From an uncultured Bacteroidales bacterium (GTDB taxonomy: Bacteria > Bacteroidota > Bacteroidia > Bacteroidales > P3), in contig ONBK01000001.1 in the NCBI GenBank assembly GCA_900316055.1, positions 310,001 to 374,000 on the forward strand: a stretch of 64,000 nucleotides of DNA, written 5' to 3'. Made by a program: the position numbers and the translations under genes. Of this stretch, positions 1 to 7,899 are shown one piece after another. The notes beneath the pieces were generated by a model. It searched no databases, was not told where the DNA came from, and was given only the letters and a program-made list of their open reading frames with translations. Every line of letters starts with the position of its first letter. The first letter of the stretch is position 1.

Positions 1-378
1 GTTACCGGGGAAGAGGGCGTTCTGGTTGATTTCCGGCTCCTTGGGTTTCACTTCGGTGGTTTTGGCATCGGTGGTGACCGTTTTGTCGCTGGCGTTGACC
101 TTCGCGTCGCTGTTGCGCTGGGTGGGAATATTCTGCTGCGGTGCCACCGGAGCAGGCTTGGTAGTGGTCTGCTGTTTGGCCGCGGGAGCGGGTTCGTCAC
201 CCTGTCCGCGGTCGGGTTCACCGAGGCTCACCTCGAAACCCTCGGGAGGCTCCTTGGGAGGGTTTTCCTTCTCGTAGGCCCCTTTGTCGAAGGTGTAGCC
301 GCTGACGAAAAACATCAGCAGGAGCATCACCCCGACGAAGATGGCGGTAGAGATGGCGGATTTGGTTTTCGATGACAT
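1..378 (-). CDS. TonB-like periplasm-spanning protein, N-terminal part (cut by window edge)
   Basis: Minus-strand frame opens with ATG at 378 and stays open for 126 codons to the window edge, so the C-terminus is missing. The protein starts MSSKTKSAIS, has one membrane segment at about residues 11-28, then a Pro/Lys/Thr/Gln-rich low-complexity stretch. This is the layout of TonB family energy transducers (cytoplasmic tip, single membrane anchor, extended periplasmic linker). It lies directly downstream of exbD and exbB in the same direction, the usual ExbB-ExbD-TonB order in Bacteroidetes. The TonB C-terminal domain that would prove the call lies outside the window. A generic cell-envelope linker protein is the alternative. 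Confidence 0.65.
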   Translation of the reverse strand, partial: MSSKTKSAISTAIFVGVMLLLMFFVSGYTFDKGAYEKENPPKEPPEGFEVSLGEPDRGQGDEPAPAAKQQTTTKPAPVAPQQNIPTQRNSDAKVNASDKTVTTDAKTTEVKPKEPEINQNALFPGN

Positions 379-395
379 AGCTTTTGTTTGTTTTT

Positions 396-833
396 TTATT
401 CTTTACCGACAGTGGCCAAAGAGACCTTGTGGGCGTGATTCTCGGGGTCGGCATCGTTGATTCGGTTGACAGCGTCGAGGGTGTATACCACCTCTTCAAC
501 GGGCATATCCTTATCGGCGCGGAGCACGATGGCAGCGTCTTTGGCGGAGCCTTCGAGCGCTTTGCTCAGCTCATCCTGAAGGGACTCACGAGCGACAAGA
601 GTCTTTTCATCACGAATGTAGTAGGCAGGCATACCAGCCTCGTCAAAGGCGATATAGACGGTGAGGTCCTGCTTGACGCGGGTGTCGCTGCTGCTCTCGG
701 GGAGATTCAGCGGCAGGGCGTTGGGACTAATGAGAGTCGAGGTAATCATGAAGAAAATGAGCAGCAGGAAGACCAAGTCGCTCATGCTCGACGAGGAAGT
801 CTCGACACGTATTTTATTCTGTAGATTAATCAT
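396..833 (-). CDS. exbD: ExbD/TolR family biopolymer transport protein
   Basis: A 145-residue inner-membrane protein with a short cytoplasmic N-terminus, a single membrane helix at about residues 19-38 and a periplasmic domain. The helix begins SMSDLVFLLLIFF, with the conserved membrane Asp at residue 19 that carries protons in ExbD/TolR/MotB proteins. Partner of the ExbB-like protein encoded just upstream; together they would use the proton gradient to energise a TonB-like protein or, in TolQR style, envelope constriction. Separated from exbB by about 94 bp filled with an inverted CAAGCAAT-type repeat. Whether it is ExbD or TolR cannot be decided from sequence alone. Confidence 0.88.
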   Translation of the reverse strand: MINLQNKIRVETSSSSMSDLVFLLLIFFMITSTLISPNALPLNLPESSSDTRVKQDLTVYIAFDEAGMPAYYIRDEKTLVARESLQDELSKALEGSAKDAAIVLRADKDMPVEEVVYTLDAVNRINDADPENHAHKVSLATVGKE

Positions 834-842
834 TACTATTAT

Positions 843-926
843 TGTTTGATTGTGTTATTGCTTGATTGTGTGAGAATTTGGCGCGACAGCACTCAAGCAT
901 TCAAACAATCAAGCATTCAAACATTT
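843..926. repeat. Two inverted arms of the CAAGCAAT-type short repeat
   Basis: Left arm reads TTGATTGTG/TTGCTTGATTG variants, right arm reads ACTCAAGCATTCAAACAATC variants. The arms are imperfect reverse complements and could fold as a hairpin between exbB and exbD. Same repeat family as at 4019, 14166, 21367, 21668, 24583 and 60749. Confidence 0.75.
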
Positions 927-927
927 T

Positions 928-1605
928 TTAGGCCGGTTCATGGAGGAGATCCATAAACTCGTTGGCGCGGACCTCGAGGTCGAAGACCACTTTGTTGATG
1001 CGGGAGACAAGGAGGTTATAGAGGAAATAGCAGATGATACCGACGATGAGGCCGCCGACGGTGGTGACCATAGCGGTGGAGATGCCGCCGGAGAGGGTGG
1101 CGATGCTGATGTCGGTGCCTGCATTCTTCATATCCTGGAAAGCGGTAATCATACCGGTGACGGTGCCGAGGAAGCCGAGCATGGGTCCCAAAGAGGCCAC
1201 GGTGGCGACGAGGGAGACACGTTTCTCAAGGTTGGCGACTTCGAGTTTGCCCTCACTTTCGATGGCAGCCTGGATGTCGGGCAGCGGACGACCGAGGCGC
1301 GAGAAGCCCTTGCTGATCATGCGACCCAGGGGCGAAGCGGTCTGCTTGGCGAGGTTGCGGGCCTCGTCGAGGTTGCCGTTGTGGACATGCTGACGGATTT
1401 CGTCCATAAAGACGCTGTCGTCGTTGCCTTTGAGAGCGTTGCTGAGGGTAATGTAACGCTCGATGAAGATGTAGACGGCAAGGACCAACATCAGTCCGAG
1501 GATAATCATAATCCATCCGCCACTGACAGCCATCTCCCAAAGGGAAAGAGACTTGGGGGCTTCGGCAGTAGTGCTGTCAAGAAGAATAAAAAGAGAGTTC
1601 GTCAT
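928..1605 (-). CDS. exbB: MotA/TolQ/ExbB proton channel family protein
   Basis: 225 residues with three predicted membrane helices (about 29-48, 132-155, 176-200). The GPMLGFLGTVTGMITAF stretch at about 140-156 and the GGISTAMVTTVGGL stretch at about 173-186 are the signature of the MotA/TolQ/ExbB channel domain. It forms the pentameric channel around ExbD helices in the inner membrane and powers a TonB-like protein. First gene of the exbB-exbD-tonB-like run on the minus strand. Start chosen at the ATG giving MTNSLFILL; no better internal start is seen. Confidence 0.9.
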   Translation of the reverse strand: MTNSLFILLDSTTAEAPKSLSLWEMAVSGGWIMIILGLMLVLAVYIFIERYITLSNALKGNDDSVFMDEIRQHVHNGNLDEARNLAKQTASPLGRMISKGFSRLGRPLPDIQAAIESEGKLEVANLEKRVSLVATVASLGPMLGFLGTVTGMITAFQDMKNAGTDISIATLSGGISTAMVTTVGGLIVGIICYFLYNLLVSRINKVVFDLEVRANEFMDLLHEPA

Positions 1606-1617
1606 TGTTTGTTGTTT

Positions 1618-1701
1618 TTTGTGTTTGCTTGATTAAACGTGTTATTTTGTTTATTATTGCATAGATTAACTAGTTTTTCTGGTTTAACTAGTTTTTCTAA
1701 G
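1618..1701. repeat. AT-rich spacer with 15-bp direct repeat
   Basis: TTAACTAGTTTTTCT occurs at 1666-1680 and again at 1684-1698, next to a short TTGCTTGATT remnant of the CAAGCAAT family. It fills the gap between exbB and the DUF5683 gene. Confidence 0.6.
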
Positions 1702-1705
1702 TTTT

Positions 1706-2356
1706 CTAAAATGAGAGAGTCACTCCCAACGAAGGCTGGAAGCCCATGGGCGTGGGCTGGAGCGTGGGGGCGACAGCCAGAGAGATGTCGTCGTCGATGC
1801 GGAAGTCATAGAGGTGGCCGAAAACATAGGCATCGACGAGGTTAAGGGCATAGACACCAACGGTGATAATGACCATGAGCTGGAAGTCACGGTTGTAGGA
1901 GTTGTAGAGATTATAGATATTGGAGGTGGGATAGTTGGCGTAGTCGGCGAGGTTGGGGGTGTCGTTATGGTTGACACGGTAGAGGTACTCATCCTTGAAT
2001 TTCACCATACGTGTGTAGTTGTAGTGGATGAAGTAGCCCATGCCGGCGAAAGCGCCGTAGATGACGGGGACTTTCCAAGCCTGCCCGTTATAGATTTGTC
2101 CTCCACCCGGAATGAGCGACCAGAGGAGGGCTTTGGTACCGGAATGCTCTTCCGGAACAACAACATTCACTGGTTCGGCCGGAGGCTGCACCTCGACACG
2201 CTGAGCCTGCGAGGTGAAAGGTGAAAGGTGAAGGGTAAAAAGAAGAAGTGTAAGAAATACAGAGGAGTGCAAGGGAGTGCGGGGACAATACTGTCGGTTG
2301 ACATTTTTGCCTTGCACTCCCTTGCACTTCCTTGCACTCCTTTTCACTCCCTTCAT
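1706..2356 (-). CDS. DUF5683 domain protein, exported
   Basis: 216 residues. The core contains ALLWSLIPGGGQIYNGQAWK, typical of the DUF5683 (TM2-like GGGQ-Y-N) family common in Bacteroidetes, followed by hydrophobic segments and a short C-terminal strand region ending LGVTLSF. Function of the family is not established; it is often found beside parAB, as here (ParB stop is 5 bp upstream of this start). The first 52 residues are unusual: residues 2-16 and the hydrophobic signal-like stretch LTLLLFTLHLSPFTSQAQ are encoded by short tandem repeats (GGAGTGCAAG and TTTCACC units). Cleavage after the SQAQ region is plausible. No internal ATG offers a repeat-free start. Confidence 0.8.
   Translation of the reverse strand: MKGVKRSARKCKGVQGKNVNRQYCPRTPLHSSVFLTLLLFTLHLSPFTSQAQRVEVQPPAEPVNVVVPEEHSGTKALLWSLIPGGGQIYNGQAWKVPVIYGAFAGMGYFIHYNYTRMVKFKDEYLYRVNHNDTPNLADYANYPTSNIYNLYNSYNRDFQLMVIITVGVYALNLVDAYVFGHLYDFRIDDDISLAVAPTLQPTPMGFQPSLGVTLSF
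2209..2356 (-). repeat. Short tandem repeats encoding the DUF5683 N-terminus and signal peptide
   Basis: Plus strand shows GGTGAAA units at 2212-2232 and inverted GAGTGCAAGG / CCTTGCACTC arms at about 2265-2280 and 2311-2356. On the coding strand these read as HLSPFT and KGVKRSARKCKGVQG. Confidence 0.75.
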
Positions 2357-2361
2357 TATTC

Positions 2362-3237
2362 TTATTTTTCAATCAACTGCAGGATGCGGTTGAAGTCCTC
2401 GTCGGAGTTGAAATAGATGGTCATGGAGCCTTTTCCGCGCTGAGAGCGCTTGATTTCCACTGTCGACTGGAGCTTCTTTTTGAGACGACCTTGTGCCTCC
2501 ACATGTGTTGCAGGCAACTCGCCACGTTTCTTGGTGGTGGGGGCCACGGGTTTCTTCTTGGCATTCTTGACCATATCTTCTGTCTGATGGACAGAGAGAT
2601 GACGGTCGATGATGGCATGGAGTATCTCGAGGTGGAGGTCTATATCCTCTACATTTACGAGCGCGCGCGCATGAGCCATACTTATCTTGTCGCTACCAAG
2701 AGCCAACTGGGTCTCAGCCGGCAGGTTGAGCAAGCGCAGGTAGTTGGTGATGGTGCTGCGGTTTTTTCCCACCTTCTCGCTGAGCTGGTCGTGGGTGAGA
2801 CGGCATTCCTCAATGAGGGCTTTGTAGGCCAGCGCCACCTCAATGGCGTTGAGGTTCTCGCGCTGGATATTCTCCACAAGAGCCATCTCCATCATCTGGT
2901 TGTCGGTGGCCACACGGACATAAGCCGGTATATCCTTGAGACCCGCAAGCTGCGAGGCACGGAAGCGACGCTCACCGGCAATGAGCTGGTAAGTGTCGTC
3001 GGGCATCTTGCGCACAGTAACGGGAGTGATGACCCCCTGCTGACGGATGGATTGTGCAAGTTCCTCCAAGGCCTCCTTGTCAAACTCCTTGCGGGGCTGG
3101 AAGGGGTTGGCGACAATCTTTTTCAAGGGTATGGTGCTGATGGCGGCGGTGACAGTGTTATTGACCTCCAAATCCTTGGTATCAGGAAGGATGGAGCTCA
3201 ATCCACGTCCCAGACCACCACTTTTCTTTACTGCCAT
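2362..3237 (-). CDS. parB: Chromosome-partitioning protein ParB (Spo0J)
   Basis: 291 residues. N-terminal ParB/Sulfiredoxin-like CTP-binding domain with NPFQPRKEF (about 43-51) and GERRFRASQLAGL (about 89-101), then a helix-turn-helix region (LSEKVGKNRSTITNYLRLL, about 148-166) for parS binding, and a Lys-rich linker before a C-terminal dimerisation segment. Binds parS near the origin, spreads using CTP, and works with ParA to segregate chromosomes. Lies 6 bp after parA on the same strand. No parS palindrome was noticed in the window. Length is normal for Bacteroidetes ParB. Confidence 0.95.
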   Translation of the reverse strand: MAVKKSGGLGRGLSSILPDTKDLEVNNTVTAAISTIPLKKIVANPFQPRKEFDKEALEELAQSIRQQGVITPVTVRKMPDDTYQLIAGERRFRASQLAGLKDIPAYVRVATDNQMMEMALVENIQRENLNAIEVALAYKALIEECRLTHDQLSEKVGKNRSTITNYLRLLNLPAETQLALGSDKISMAHARALVNVEDIDLHLEILHAIIDRHLSVHQTEDMVKNAKKKPVAPTTKKRGELPATHVEAQGRLKKKLQSTVEIKRSQRGKGSMTIYFNSDEDFNRILQLIEK

Positions 3238-3243
3238 TTTCTA

Positions 3244-4011
3244 TTATTTTTTGTTTCGTTCCAGAATTTCCTGTGCGAGATTGAGGTAGTTGATAGCACC
3301 GGTGGAAGCGGCATCATGCATGATGATGCTCTTGCCATAAGACGGTGCTTCGGCCAACTTGGTGTTACGGTAGATGAGGGTATTGAAGACCATCTGCTTG
3401 AAGTGCTCACGTACATCTTCGACCACCTGACGGGCCAGACGGAGACGGTTGTCGTACATAGTGATGAGCAATCCCTCAATGGAGAGCTTGGGGTTGAGGC
3501 GTGTCTGCACGATACGCACGGTATTCAACAGTTTACCAAGACCCTCGAGAGCGAAATATTCGCTCTGGATGGGGATAATCACCGAGTCGGAGGCCGTGAG
3601 GGCGTTGATGGTGATGAGACCCAGCGAGGGGGAACAGTCAATGATGATGTAGTCGTAGTTGTCCCTGATGGGTTCGAGGGCACGGGCAAGGAACTGCTCG
3701 CGGCCTTTCTCATTGATAAGTTCCACCTCGGCACCCACGAGGTCGATACGCGTAGGCAGGAGGTCGAGGTTGGGGGTATCGGTCTCAATAATCACCTCGT
3801 CGGGTTGAGCCTGACCGAGGATACAGTCGTAGACACTTTTCTCCAACTCGTCAGGGTTGAAACCAAGACCGGAGGTGGCATTGGCCTGGGGGTCACAGTC
3901 GACCAGCAGCACCTTCTTCTCGAGTACTGCCAGCGAGGCGCTGAGGTTCACCGCCGTGGTGGTCTTCCCCACCCCACCCTTCTGGTTGGCTATGGATATT
4001 ATCTTTGCCAT
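3244..4011 (-). CDS. parA: Chromosome-partitioning ATPase ParA (Soj)
   Basis: 255 residues, starting MAKIISIANQKGGVGKTTTA with the deviant Walker A motif (residues 11-18, signature Lys 11), a Walker A' region around VDCDPQAN and Walker B around IIIDCSPSLG. These are the hallmarks of ParA/MinD-type ATPases that bind DNA nonspecifically and move ParB-parS complexes. Forms an operon with parB downstream. Upstream spacer is filled by an inverted CAAGCAAT-type array rather than an obvious promoter. Confidence 0.96.
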   Translation of the reverse strand: MAKIISIANQKGGVGKTTTAVNLSASLAVLEKKVLLVDCDPQANATSGLGFNPDELEKSVYDCILGQAQPDEVIIETDTPNLDLLPTRIDLVGAEVELINEKGREQFLARALEPIRDNYDYIIIDCSPSLGLITINALTASDSVIIPIQSEYFALEGLGKLLNTVRIVQTRLNPKLSIEGLLITMYDNRLRLARQVVEDVREHFKQMVFNTLIYRNTKLAEAPSYGKSIIMHDAASTGAINYLNLAQEILERNKK

Positions 4012-4018
4012 AATGAAA

Positions 4019-4094
4019 CTGCTTGATTGTTTGATTGTTTGAATGTTTGAATATTTTTAAAACTCAAGCATTTACGCATTCAGGCGTTCAAGCA
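4019..4094. repeat. Inverted arms of the CAAGCAAT-type short repeat
   Basis: Left arm has TTGATTGTT/TTGAATGTT units, right arm has TCAAGCATTTACGCATTCA-type units, with a short AT-rich spacer. It occupies nearly all of the space between parA and the DUF3276 gene. Same two-arm layout as 843-926. Confidence 0.75.
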
Positions 4095-4439
4095 TTAAAA
4101 TTTAAAGTCTATCTCGTCCAGCTTGCTGTCGACATTGTCGCCGTGCCAGTTGTCCTCCACAACGACGGGAGGAGGCACGATGCCGGTCTCGATGAATTTG
4201 AATGCATTGTCGAGACCCTGACGGAACTTATCAAAGTCCTCTTTATAGAGGAACAATTTGTTTTTCTCAAAATAAACTTCGCCGGTGTTGTTATCAAACA
4301 ACTTGCGACTCTCAGTGATGGTAATAAACTTGTCACCTCCACGGGTTTCTTTCACATCGAAGAAATATCTACGTTTGCCGGCAGGGATAGCCTGACTGTA
4401 AAGTTCTTCTTTTCTTTGCTCTTTGTTGTCCATACTCAT
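4095..4439 (-). CDS. DUF3276 (PUR-alpha-like) nucleic-acid-binding protein
   Basis: 114 residues, the usual size for this family. The stretch AGKRRYFFDVKETRGGDKFITITESRK followed by EKNKLFLYKEDFDKFRQGL matches the PUR-domain fold of DUF3276 proteins, which in Borrelia (BpuR) bind single-stranded nucleic acid. Role in Bacteroidetes is unknown. Two candidate starts exist (MSMDNKEQ or MDNKEQ). It has its own promoter (-7 box at 4466-4473) and is divergent from the ornithine aminotransferase gene. Confidence 0.85.
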   Translation of the reverse strand: MSMDNKEQRKEELYSQAIPAGKRRYFFDVKETRGGDKFITITESRKLFDNNTGEVYFEKNKLFLYKEDFDKFRQGLDNAFKFIETGIVPPPVVVEDNWHGDNVDSKLDEIDFKF

Positions 4440-4465
4440 GTATTTATTACATTTAAATTTGGCTG

Positions 4466-4473
4466 CAAAAATA
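4466..4473 (-). promoter_or_regulatory. -7 promoter box (TATTTTTG) for the DUF3276 gene
   Basis: Minus strand reads TATTTTTGCAGCC, matching the Bacteroidetes TAnnTTTG -7 consensus, about 27 nt before the start codon. Confidence 0.6.
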
Positions 4474-4609
4474 AATATTTTTTTATAAATAGAGCGTCAG
4501 ACCATGAAAAAAGTTTTCAACAGACATCCAATTAAAAGTACAACGACCGAAATAACAGACAATTAAATCAGACATCATTTTTTTTCATCCCAATATTCAA
4601 AAAAATGTG

Positions 4610-4617
4610 TAAATTTG
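4610..4617 (+). promoter_or_regulatory. -7 promoter box (TAAATTTG) for rocD
   Basis: TAAATTTGCACC lies 47 nt before the rocD ATG in the divergent AT-rich spacer and matches the TAnnTTTG consensus. Confidence 0.6.
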
Positions 4618-4663
4618 CACCGCTTTTCAAAAAAAAATTTACAACCTTAAAAACAATACAACA

Positions 4664-5884
4664 ATGACAAAATCAGAACAATTCATGGAAATGGAAGCCC
4701 GCTACGGCGCCCATAACTATCATCCGCTACCCGTCGTTCTCGCCAAGGGTGAGGGCGCCTTCGTGTGGGACTGCGAGGGTAAGAAGTACTTCGACTTCCT
4801 TTCCGCCTACTCTGCCGTTAACCAAGGCCACTGCCACCCGAAGATTGTCAAAGCCATGTGTGACCAAGCTCATGAGCTGACCCTCAGCAGCCGCGCTTTC
4901 TATAACAACTGCCTGGGAGAGTGGGAGAAATATGTAACCGAATACTTCGGCTATGATAAAGTGCTGCCGATGAACACCGGCGCCGAAGCCGACGAGACCG
5001 GCCTGAAGTTGGCCCGCCGCTGGGGCGTGGTAAATAAAGGCATCCCCAACGACAAAGTGAAAATTGTCTGCTGCGAAGGTAACTTCCACGGCCGTACCAT
5101 CACCATCATCACCATGAGTAACGACCCTGAGAGCTATGCCAACTACGGTCCCATGACTCCTGGCTTCATCCGCATCCCCTACAATGATGCCGACGCACTG
5201 GAGAAATGCCTGGCCGAAAATGGCAAAGAAGTCGCAGGCTTCCTGCTGGAGCCCATCCAGGGTGAGGCTGGTGTCTATGTTCCCGATGAGGGCTATCTGA
5301 AGAAATGCTACGATATCTGCAAGAAATACAATGTGTTGTTCATGGCAGACGAGGTGCAGAGCGGTATCGCCCGTACCGGTAAGATGCTGGCATGCGACCA
5401 TGAGAACGTGCGTCCCGACATCCTTATCCTCGGCAAAGCCCTCGGTGGCGGCGTGATGCCCGTCAGCGCCGTGTTGGCCGATGACGACATCATGCTGAAT
5501 ATCAAGCCCGGTGAACATGGCTCCACCTTCGGTGGCAACCCCATCGCCGCCAAGGTCTCCATCGCCGCCCTGCAGGTGATCAAAGACGAGCACCTGATGG
5601 AAAATGCCGAGCGTCTCGGTAAGATTTTCCGCGAGGAAATGAGCAACTTCAAGAGCCCGATGATTGAGAAGGTGCGTGGTAAAGGTTTACTTAACGCCAT
5701 CATTATCAAGCCCCACAACGGCAAGGAAGCTTGGGATGTCTGCCTGAAGATGCGCGACCTCGGTGTGCTGGCCAAACCGACCCATCAGCACATCATCCGC
5801 TTCGCTCCCCCGCTGTGCATCACCGAGGAGCAACTGCGTGAGGCCATGGAACTTATCAAACAGGCCATCAAGTCGTTCGAGTAA
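4664..5884 (+). CDS. rocD: Ornithine--oxo-acid aminotransferase
   Basis: 406 residues, PLP-dependent fold type I, class III aminotransferase. Visible: [18 protein letters not shown] (about 104-121), FHGRT (141-145), the Asp that holds the PLP ring nitrogen in FMADEVQSG (D229), and the Schiff-base lysine K258 in [17 protein letters not shown]. Converts ornithine and 2-oxoglutarate to glutamate-5-semialdehyde and glutamate, linking arginine and proline metabolism. The [18 protein letters not shown]-terminus is typical of ornithine rather than acetylornithine enzymes. Monocistronic: own promoter upstream and an intrinsic terminator 22 bp after the stop. Confidence 0.93.
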   Translation: MTKSEQFMEMEARYGAHNYHPLPVVLAKGEGAFVWDCEGKKYFDFLSAYSAVNQGHCHPKIVKAMCDQAHELTLSSRAFYNNCLGEWEKYVTEYFGYDKVLPMNTGAEADETGLKLARRWGVVNKGIPNDKVKIVCCEGNFHGRTITIITMSNDPESYANYGPMTPGFIRIPYNDADALEKCLAENGKEVAGFLLEPIQGEAGVYVPDEGYLKKCYDICKKYNVLFMADEVQSGIARTGKMLACDHENVRPDILILGKALGGGVMPVSAVLADDDIMLNIKPGEHGSTFGGNPIAAKVSIAALQVIKDEHLMENAERLGKIFREEMSNFKSPMIEKVRGKGLLNAIIIKPHNGKEAWDVCLKMRDLGVLAKPTHQHIIRFAPPLCITEEQLREAMELIKQAIKSFE

Positions 5885-5906
5885 ATCCCATCCAACAGGA
5901 TATGTC

Positions 5907-5940
5907 AATAAAGGCCACGTTTTCGTGGCCTTTATTTTGT
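5907..5940 (+). terminator. Intrinsic terminator after rocD
   Basis: Perfect 13-bp stem AATAAAGGCCACG / CGTGGCCTTTATT (5907-5919, 5924-5936) with a TTTT loop, followed by TTGTTATTT. Confidence 0.9.
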
Positions 5941-6044
5941 TATTTCGAGCGATGGAGCGATATCCTATTGAGAATAGGTGGTGCGAGAGAGGTGTCTTTA
6001 TCAAGCAATTGGTGGTTAGTCTTTTTTATTTGAAAAATTAGTTG

Positions 6045-6052
6045 TATTTTTG
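6045..6052 (+). promoter_or_regulatory. -7 promoter box (TATTTTTG)
   Basis: TATTTTTGCAAAAC lies 20 nt before the start codon of the gene at 6073. Confidence 0.6.
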
Positions 6053-6072
6053 CAAAACTAAAATAATAAACA

Positions 6073-6723
6073 ATGGATAGAATGAAAGTCGCCAAAATAC
6101 TGGTAACATGTTTTCTGTGTATTTTTTGGACAACAAAGTATTCATCTGCACAGTACGATTTTTCTCTTTCAACAGAGAATGGACAGATGCTTTACTATCA
6201 GATACTTGGTAACGGAGATAGTGTTTGTGTAACCCATCCTGAAAAAGAATGGCCATACTTTGCTGATAACAAGCCTGTTGGCGAATTGACCATTCCTGAA
6301 ACAGTGGCCTTTGACGGGAGGATATACCGGGTGGTGGAAATCGGATCCTACGCGTTCTATGGATGCGATAGTCTGACCCAGGTGGACATGAAGTCCATCC
6401 GGCGCATTGGGACACAGACATTCTGTGGATGTGTTCTATTAGAGAAAATTTCCTACAATACTGGTTTACAATCGATAGGAGAAGGCGCTTTCGCCTATTG
6501 CCGCTCGTTGGAGCAGGTTGAGCTTGGTAGGGATTTGGAGTATTTGGGTATCTCGGCTTTTTCAATGTGCACCGGGCTGAAAAAAGTAACCATTCATCCC
6601 GACAGCGAAAGGCTGTTGGACTCTACAATTTTCAATGGTTGTCCCTTGCTGAAAGAGGCCCAAAAACCGAAATGTCACCTGCAAGTATGGTCATTTTGGT
6701 GTGCGCAAACCATTCGAGAGTAA
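6073..6723 (+). CDS. Short BspA-type leucine-rich repeat protein, exported
   Basis: 216 residues with an N-terminal signal-like hydrophobic stretch (KILVTCFLCIFWTTKYSSAQ) and about three LRR_5/BspA-type repeats of the form IRRIGTQTFCGCVLLEKI and LQSIGEGAFAYCRSLEQV. BspA-like proteins are surface or secreted and often bind host or fibre ligands; the ligand here is unknown. It is much shorter than the cargo protein at 58371 and has no sorting domain in frame. After about residue 196 the tail HLQVWSFWCAQTIRE looks atypical, while another frame continues with PASMVILVCANHSRVKKY, so a frameshift near the 3' end is possible. Confidence 0.75.
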   Translation: MDRMKVAKILVTCFLCIFWTTKYSSAQYDFSLSTENGQMLYYQILGNGDSVCVTHPEKEWPYFADNKPVGELTIPETVAFDGRIYRVVEIGSYAFYGCDSLTQVDMKSIRRIGTQTFCGCVLLEKISYNTGLQSIGEGAFAYCRSLEQVELGRDLEYLGISAFSMCTGLKKVTIHPDSERLLDSTIFNGCPLLKEAQKPKCHLQVWSFWCAQTIRE

Positions 6724-6828
6724 AAAAATATCTCTATGATAATGTGATATTTATAAAAATATTTTATAGAAAATGTTGTTATTTCAAAAAATCTTCGTAA
6801 TATTGCGTTTTGATTATAGGCCTGTAAT

Positions 6829-7842
6829 ATGTCAAAAAAACAACTGAAAAAGAGATTGAAGAACGCTGTTCTGGGTGTCATGCTGATGCTTTCGGCTACG
6901 GCAGGAGCCCAGGATATCGGATTCTCTCAATTCTACGCTAACCCACTCTATCTGAATCCCGCTTTTGCCGGCTCTGTCGTTGCACCGCGCATCGCACTGA
7001 GCTACCGTGCACAATGGCCGGGACTCGTAAGCGCATTTACCACGGTGTCAGCCTCCTATGACCAATACTTCCCCGATCTTCATGGTGGTCTTGGTTTCAT
7101 TTTGCTGACCGACCGTGTGGGTGACCATGGTGCTTTGTCGACCAATATGTTGGGTGCCATGTATTCGTTCCGCTTCCAAGTGAGTCGAGACATCTATGTC
7201 AGTGCTGCCCTGCAGGCTTCGATTGTCAACACACACCTTAGCTGGGATGACTATCTGCGTTTCCCCGACCAGATTGACCGCGAAATGGGTTTCTCGTATG
7301 CCACCGGAGCCACACCTCCCGACAAACTCAGCCAGTGGACTCCCGACTTCAATGCCGGTGTTCTGGTTAGTGGGTCCAAATGGTACGCAGGCCTTGCCGT
7401 CTCCCATCTCACGCAGCCCAATGTTGCTTTCTATTCGGAAGACCCCGTCCCGATGAAGATTACCGTGCATGGCGGTGGACTCATCAACGTGGCTGAAGAA
7501 GGACGACGTCAGTCCTCGCTGGGTCTGGGCACCCCCATTATTTCGCCCAATATCGTCTACCAATACCAAGGCGGTTTCCATTACTTCAACTATGGTGTCA
7601 ACCTCGACTGGATGCCCTTCATTGTGGGCGTATGGTTCCGTCACGGCACCGAGAACTCCGATGCTTTCATCTTCCAGGCCGGTATCCGTCACGATTACTT
7701 CACCATAGGCTACAGTTACGATGTGACCGTGTCGAAATTGGCTAATAGTACGGCAGGTGCCCACGAAATCACGCTGGGCGTACTCCTTCCCGTGCCCGAG
7801 CACAAGAAGAAAGTCAAAGCCATCCGCTGCCCCTCGTTCTAA
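6829..7842 (+). CDS. porP: PorP/SprF family type IX secretion outer-membrane protein
   Basis: 337 residues with a signal peptide (LGVMLMLSATAGAQ, cleavage near residue 27) followed by DIGFSQFYANPLYLNPAFAG, the defining start of PorP/SprF proteins, and a series of beta strands that would form an outer-membrane barrel. SprF-like proteins help export or anchor T9SS substrates and tether the PorK/N ring. It is followed 57 bp later by gldJ. Because several SprF paralogs usually exist per genome, assignment to the core PorP rather than a paralog is uncertain. Confidence 0.85.
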   Translation: MSKKQLKKRLKNAVLGVMLMLSATAGAQDIGFSQFYANPLYLNPAFAGSVVAPRIALSYRAQWPGLVSAFTTVSASYDQYFPDLHGGLGFILLTDRVGDHGALSTNMLGAMYSFRFQVSRDIYVSAALQASIVNTHLSWDDYLRFPDQIDREMGFSYATGATPPDKLSQWTPDFNAGVLVSGSKWYAGLAVSHLTQPNVAFYSEDPVPMKITVHGGGLINVAEEGRRQSSLGLGTPIISPNIVYQYQGGFHYFNYGVNLDWMPFIVGVWFRHGTENSDAFIFQAGIRHDYFTIGYSYDVTVSKLANSTAGAHEITLGVLLPVPEHKKKVKAIRCPSF

Positions 7843-7899
7843 ATAATGAAACAAAAAAACGGGAAATACGTTATATAGCATAATATAAATAGTGAATAT

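Noticed and set aside
2362-4011. Plasmid or integrated element suggested by parAB
   Set aside because: The parA/parB pair looks chromosomal and is surrounded by housekeeping genes; no replication protein is present.
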